Assembly (NCBI RefSeq): GCF_024710845.1
Contig: NZ_JANJTZ010000010.1
Coordinates: 1-64,000 of the forward strand
Reading direction: 5' to 3'
DNA: 64,000 nucleotides
From: Mesorhizobium sp.
GTDB lineage: Bacteria; Pseudomonadota; Alphaproteobacteria; Rhizobiales; Rhizobiaceae
The position numbers and the translations under genes are program-made. Each line of letters begins with the position of its first letter. The stretch's first letter is position 1. Below the pieces are notes generated by a model. The model ran no database searches. It was not told the DNA's origin and was given only the letters and a program-made list of their open reading frames with translations. Positions 62,489-64,000 of the stretch are shown here, piece after piece.

Positions 62489-62534
62489 TTTCTTTCCCAT
62501 GTGCGACATTCCGCTTGCATGCCGCTCCCGCCTC

Positions 62535-62554
62535 ACATAAACATATCTTTATGT
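62535..62554. promoter_or_regulatory. Candidate SahR operator (20-bp palindrome)
   Basis: ACATAAACATATCTTTATGT is a near-perfect inverted repeat (one mismatched pair near the centre). It is 16 bp upstream of the SahR-like start and 46 bp upstream of the divergent trmO start. It resembles the AT-rich palindromes reported for SahR regulators of the methionine cycle and probably mediates autoregulation together with metF. Confidence 0.65.
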
Positions 62555-62570
62555 CTCATCGAGGTTGATC

Positions 62571-63581
62571 GTGGTGCACCCGAAAGTCAATCTGAACCGA
62601 ATGGTCGATACGCTCAAGGCGGCCGGCGAATCCAGCCGGTTCCGCATCCTCGTGCTCTTGTCGCGAGGCGACCTGACCGTGTCGGATCTGACCTCGATCC
62701 TCAACCAGTCGCAGCCGCGGGTGTCGCGGCACCTCAAGCTCCTGCTCGAGGCGGGGCTGATCGGCCGCTACCAGGAAGGATCCTGGGCCTTCTTCCGGCT
62801 TTCCGACAACGATGCGGCACGCGAATTCGCGCTCGGCCTCGTCGGTCGCGTCGACCCCGCCGATCCGCTGGTGCTGCGCGACATGGAGCGGCTGGAGGCG
62901 GTGAAACGCAAGAATCGCGAGCGCGCGGCCGCGTATTTCAGCGCCAACGCGGCGCAATGGGACCAGTTGCGCGCTTTGCATGTGCCCGACGACGCGGTGG
63001 AAGCGGCATTGGTCAAGCTCGTCGGCAAGACGCCGCTCAACGCGATGCTCGACCTCGGCACCGGCACGGGGCGGCTGCTGGAAATCTTCGCGCCGCTCTA
63101 CCGGCGCGGCGTCGGTCTCGACATGTCGCGCGAGATGCTGTCGGTCGCGCGCGCCAATCTCGACAAGGCCGGCGTGCAGCATGCGCAGGTGAGGCAGGGC
63201 GACATCTATGCGCCGCCGGTCGACCGCGACGCCTTCGACCTCGTCACGATCCACCAGGTGCTGCACTATCTCGACAATCCCGGCCTCGCGATTTCCGAGG
63301 CGGCAAAGGCGCTGCGGCCGGCCGGCCGGCTGGTGATCGTCGATTTCGCTCCTCACGATTTCGAGTTCCTGCGCGAGGAGCAGGCGCATGCGCGCCTCGG
63401 ATTCACCGACCGACAGATCGCCGACTGGATGAAGGAGGCGGGCCTGGAGCAGGAGGAGACCGTGACCTTCGCGCCTGCGGATTCCGACGGCCTGACCGTC
63501 AAGCTCTGGTCCGGACGCGACCGCCGCATCCTTCTCGCCCACCCTTCCCAAGAACGACGCCTCGCCACGGAGACCGCGTGA
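62571..63581 (+). CDS. SahR-like ArsR-family regulator fused to a methyltransferase domain
   Basis: A ~336-residue two-domain protein. The GTG at 62571 is preferred (GAGG six bases upstream); other in-frame candidates are TTG 62565 and GTG 62574. Residues ~10-85 form an ArsR winged helix (SSRFRILVLLSRGDLTVSDL, LNQSQPRVSRHLKLLLEAGLIGRY). From ~150, a class I SAM-binding domain begins with MLDLGTGTGRLLEIFAPLYRRGVGLDMSREML, then LVTIHQVLHYLDNPGLAI. This fusion is the SahR type, in which S-adenosylhomocysteine is the effector. It overlaps metF by one base (TGATG). Confidence 0.88.
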   Translation: MVHPKVNLNRMVDTLKAAGESSRFRILVLLSRGDLTVSDLTSILNQSQPRVSRHLKLLLEAGLIGRYQEGSWAFFRLSDNDAAREFALGLVGRVDPADPLVLRDMERLEAVKRKNRERAAAYFSANAAQWDQLRALHVPDDAVEAALVKLVGKTPLNAMLDLGTGTGRLLEIFAPLYRRGVGLDMSREMLSVARANLDKAGVQHAQVRQGDIYAPPVDRDAFDLVTIHQVLHYLDNPGLAISEAAKALRPAGRLVIVDFAPHDFEFLREEQAHARLGFTDRQIADWMKEAGLEQEETVTFAPADSDGLTVKLWSGRDRRILLAHPSQERRLATETA

Positions 63582-64000
63582 TGTCCCACTTCCGGCTTTC
63601 CCGACGTCCCGACATCGGCGACAAGATCCGCGTTTCGTTCGAGTTTTTCCCGCCGAAGACCGACGACATGGAGGCCCGTCTTTGGGAGACGGTCAAGCGG
63701 CTGGAGCCGCTGAATCCGAGTTTCGTCTCGGTGACCTATGGGGCAGGCGGATCGACCAGGGAGCGGACGGCGCGCACCGTGCGCCGCATCCTCGGCGAGA
63801 CGACGCTCACGCCCGCCGCACATCTCACCTGCGTCGACGCCAGCCGCGAGCAGTCGGACGCGGTGATCGCGGATTTCCTGGCGATGGGTGTGAAGCGCTT
63901 CGTGGCGCTGCGCGGCGATCCGGCCGAGGGCGTCGGCTCGCGCTACCGGCCGCATCCGCAAGGCTATTCCAACGGGGCAGACCTGGTCGGAGCGCTCGCG
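63581..64000 (+). CDS. metF: Methylenetetrahydrofolate reductase, N-terminal part
   Basis: The first 140 residues of a TIM-barrel flavoprotein cut by the right edge of the window. The N-terminus has the family signature SFEFFPPKTDDMEARLWE (catalytic Glu in EFFPPK), FVSVTYGAGGSTRERTART, AAHLTCVDASREQ and KRFVALRGDPAEG. It makes 5-methyltetrahydrofolate for methionine synthesis. The ATG at 63581 shares a base with the regulator TGA, so it is co-translated with the SahR-like gene and presumably controlled by the palindrome at 62535. Confidence 0.95.
   Translation, partial: MSHFRLSRRPDIGDKIRVSFEFFPPKTDDMEARLWETVKRLEPLNPSFVSVTYGAGGSTRERTARTVRRILGETTLTPAAHLTCVDASREQSDAVIADFLAMGVKRFVALRGDPAEGVGSRYRPHPQGYSNGADLVGALA

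Noticed and set aside
62489-62570. SAM-II-type riboswitch upstream of the methionine genes
   Set aside because: The gap is only ~80 bp and contains the protein-binding palindrome; no pseudoknot-like pattern was seen.

Overview
This is GC-rich, gene-dense bacterial chromosome, most likely from an alphaproteobacterium of the order Hyphomicrobiales (Rhizobiales), probably Phyllobacteriaceae (Mesorhizobium-like). I infer this from the overall GC content, the rhizobial-type gene neighbourhoods (pcaCHGB with pobA, preTA/hydA/RutR, SahR next to metF, DUF559 genes set in GC-rich palindromes) and the frequent TTG starts with ATGA/TTGA stop-start overlaps. I see no rRNA, tRNA, CRISPR array, prophage or classical insertion sequence.

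Layout. 1-2571: the end of a creatininase-like gene, two YCII/DGPF-domain proteins and an ECF42-type sigma factor, with a match to the ECF42 promoter in front of the second DGPF gene. 2574-16552: an envelope block. pbpC (PBP1C) and a large alpha-2-macroglobulin form a leftward operon, and tamA-tamB run divergently from it. 16779-22896: a complete peptide-type ABC importer (Tat-exported binding protein, two permeases, fused double ATPase), followed by a small lytic-transglycosylase-like lipoprotein.

23695-43184 is dominated by reductive pyrimidine catabolism: preT-preA (dihydropyrimidine dehydrogenase), a RutR-like regulator, beta-alanine:pyruvate aminotransferase, a small cupin, beta-ureidopropionase, a LysE exporter, an unknown membrane protein and hydA (dihydropyrimidinase). 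A NitT/TauT-type importer with a ThiY-like binding protein follows and probably imports a pyrimidine-like compound. Together these would take uracil or thymine through dihydropyrimidine and N-carbamoyl-beta-amino acid to a beta-amino acid, which is then transaminated. RutR-box-like sequences lie upstream of preT and of the aminotransferase. The block is interrupted at 26453-30443 by a GST/MarR pair with twin palindromic operators, a cytochrome P450, a DMT exporter and a META-domain protein. A DUF559 gene with flanking GC-rich inverted repeats sits inside the importer operon.

43362-44061 holds a CHRD-domain secreted protein bracketed by two copies of the same terminator hairpin, and a 42-residue membrane peptide. 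44085-49111 is the 4-hydroxybenzoate/protocatechuate block: pobA-pcaC-pcaH-pcaG-pcaB leftward and an AraC-type PobR-like regulator divergent; pcaD and pcaQ are absent. 49128-52995 holds a TPP enzyme overlapping a class III CoA-transferase, and a lipase-like hydrolase. 53200-55887 is a second NitT/TauT-type importer. 55972-61568 carries ettA, a small secreted protein, a FabH-like synthase, a MOSC protein and a membrane TPR protein. 61635-64000 holds DUF2293-trmO leftward, then the SahR-like ArsR/methyltransferase regulator, with a near-perfect palindromic operator, overlapping the start of metF, which is cut by the window edge.

The most promising leads are the ECF42 promoter, the RutR-box/pyrimidine regulon with its interruption, the twin MarR operators, the DUF559/palindrome unit, the TPP enzyme/CoA-transferase pair and the SahR operator. 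All functional statements rest on reading motifs by eye; no database search was run.
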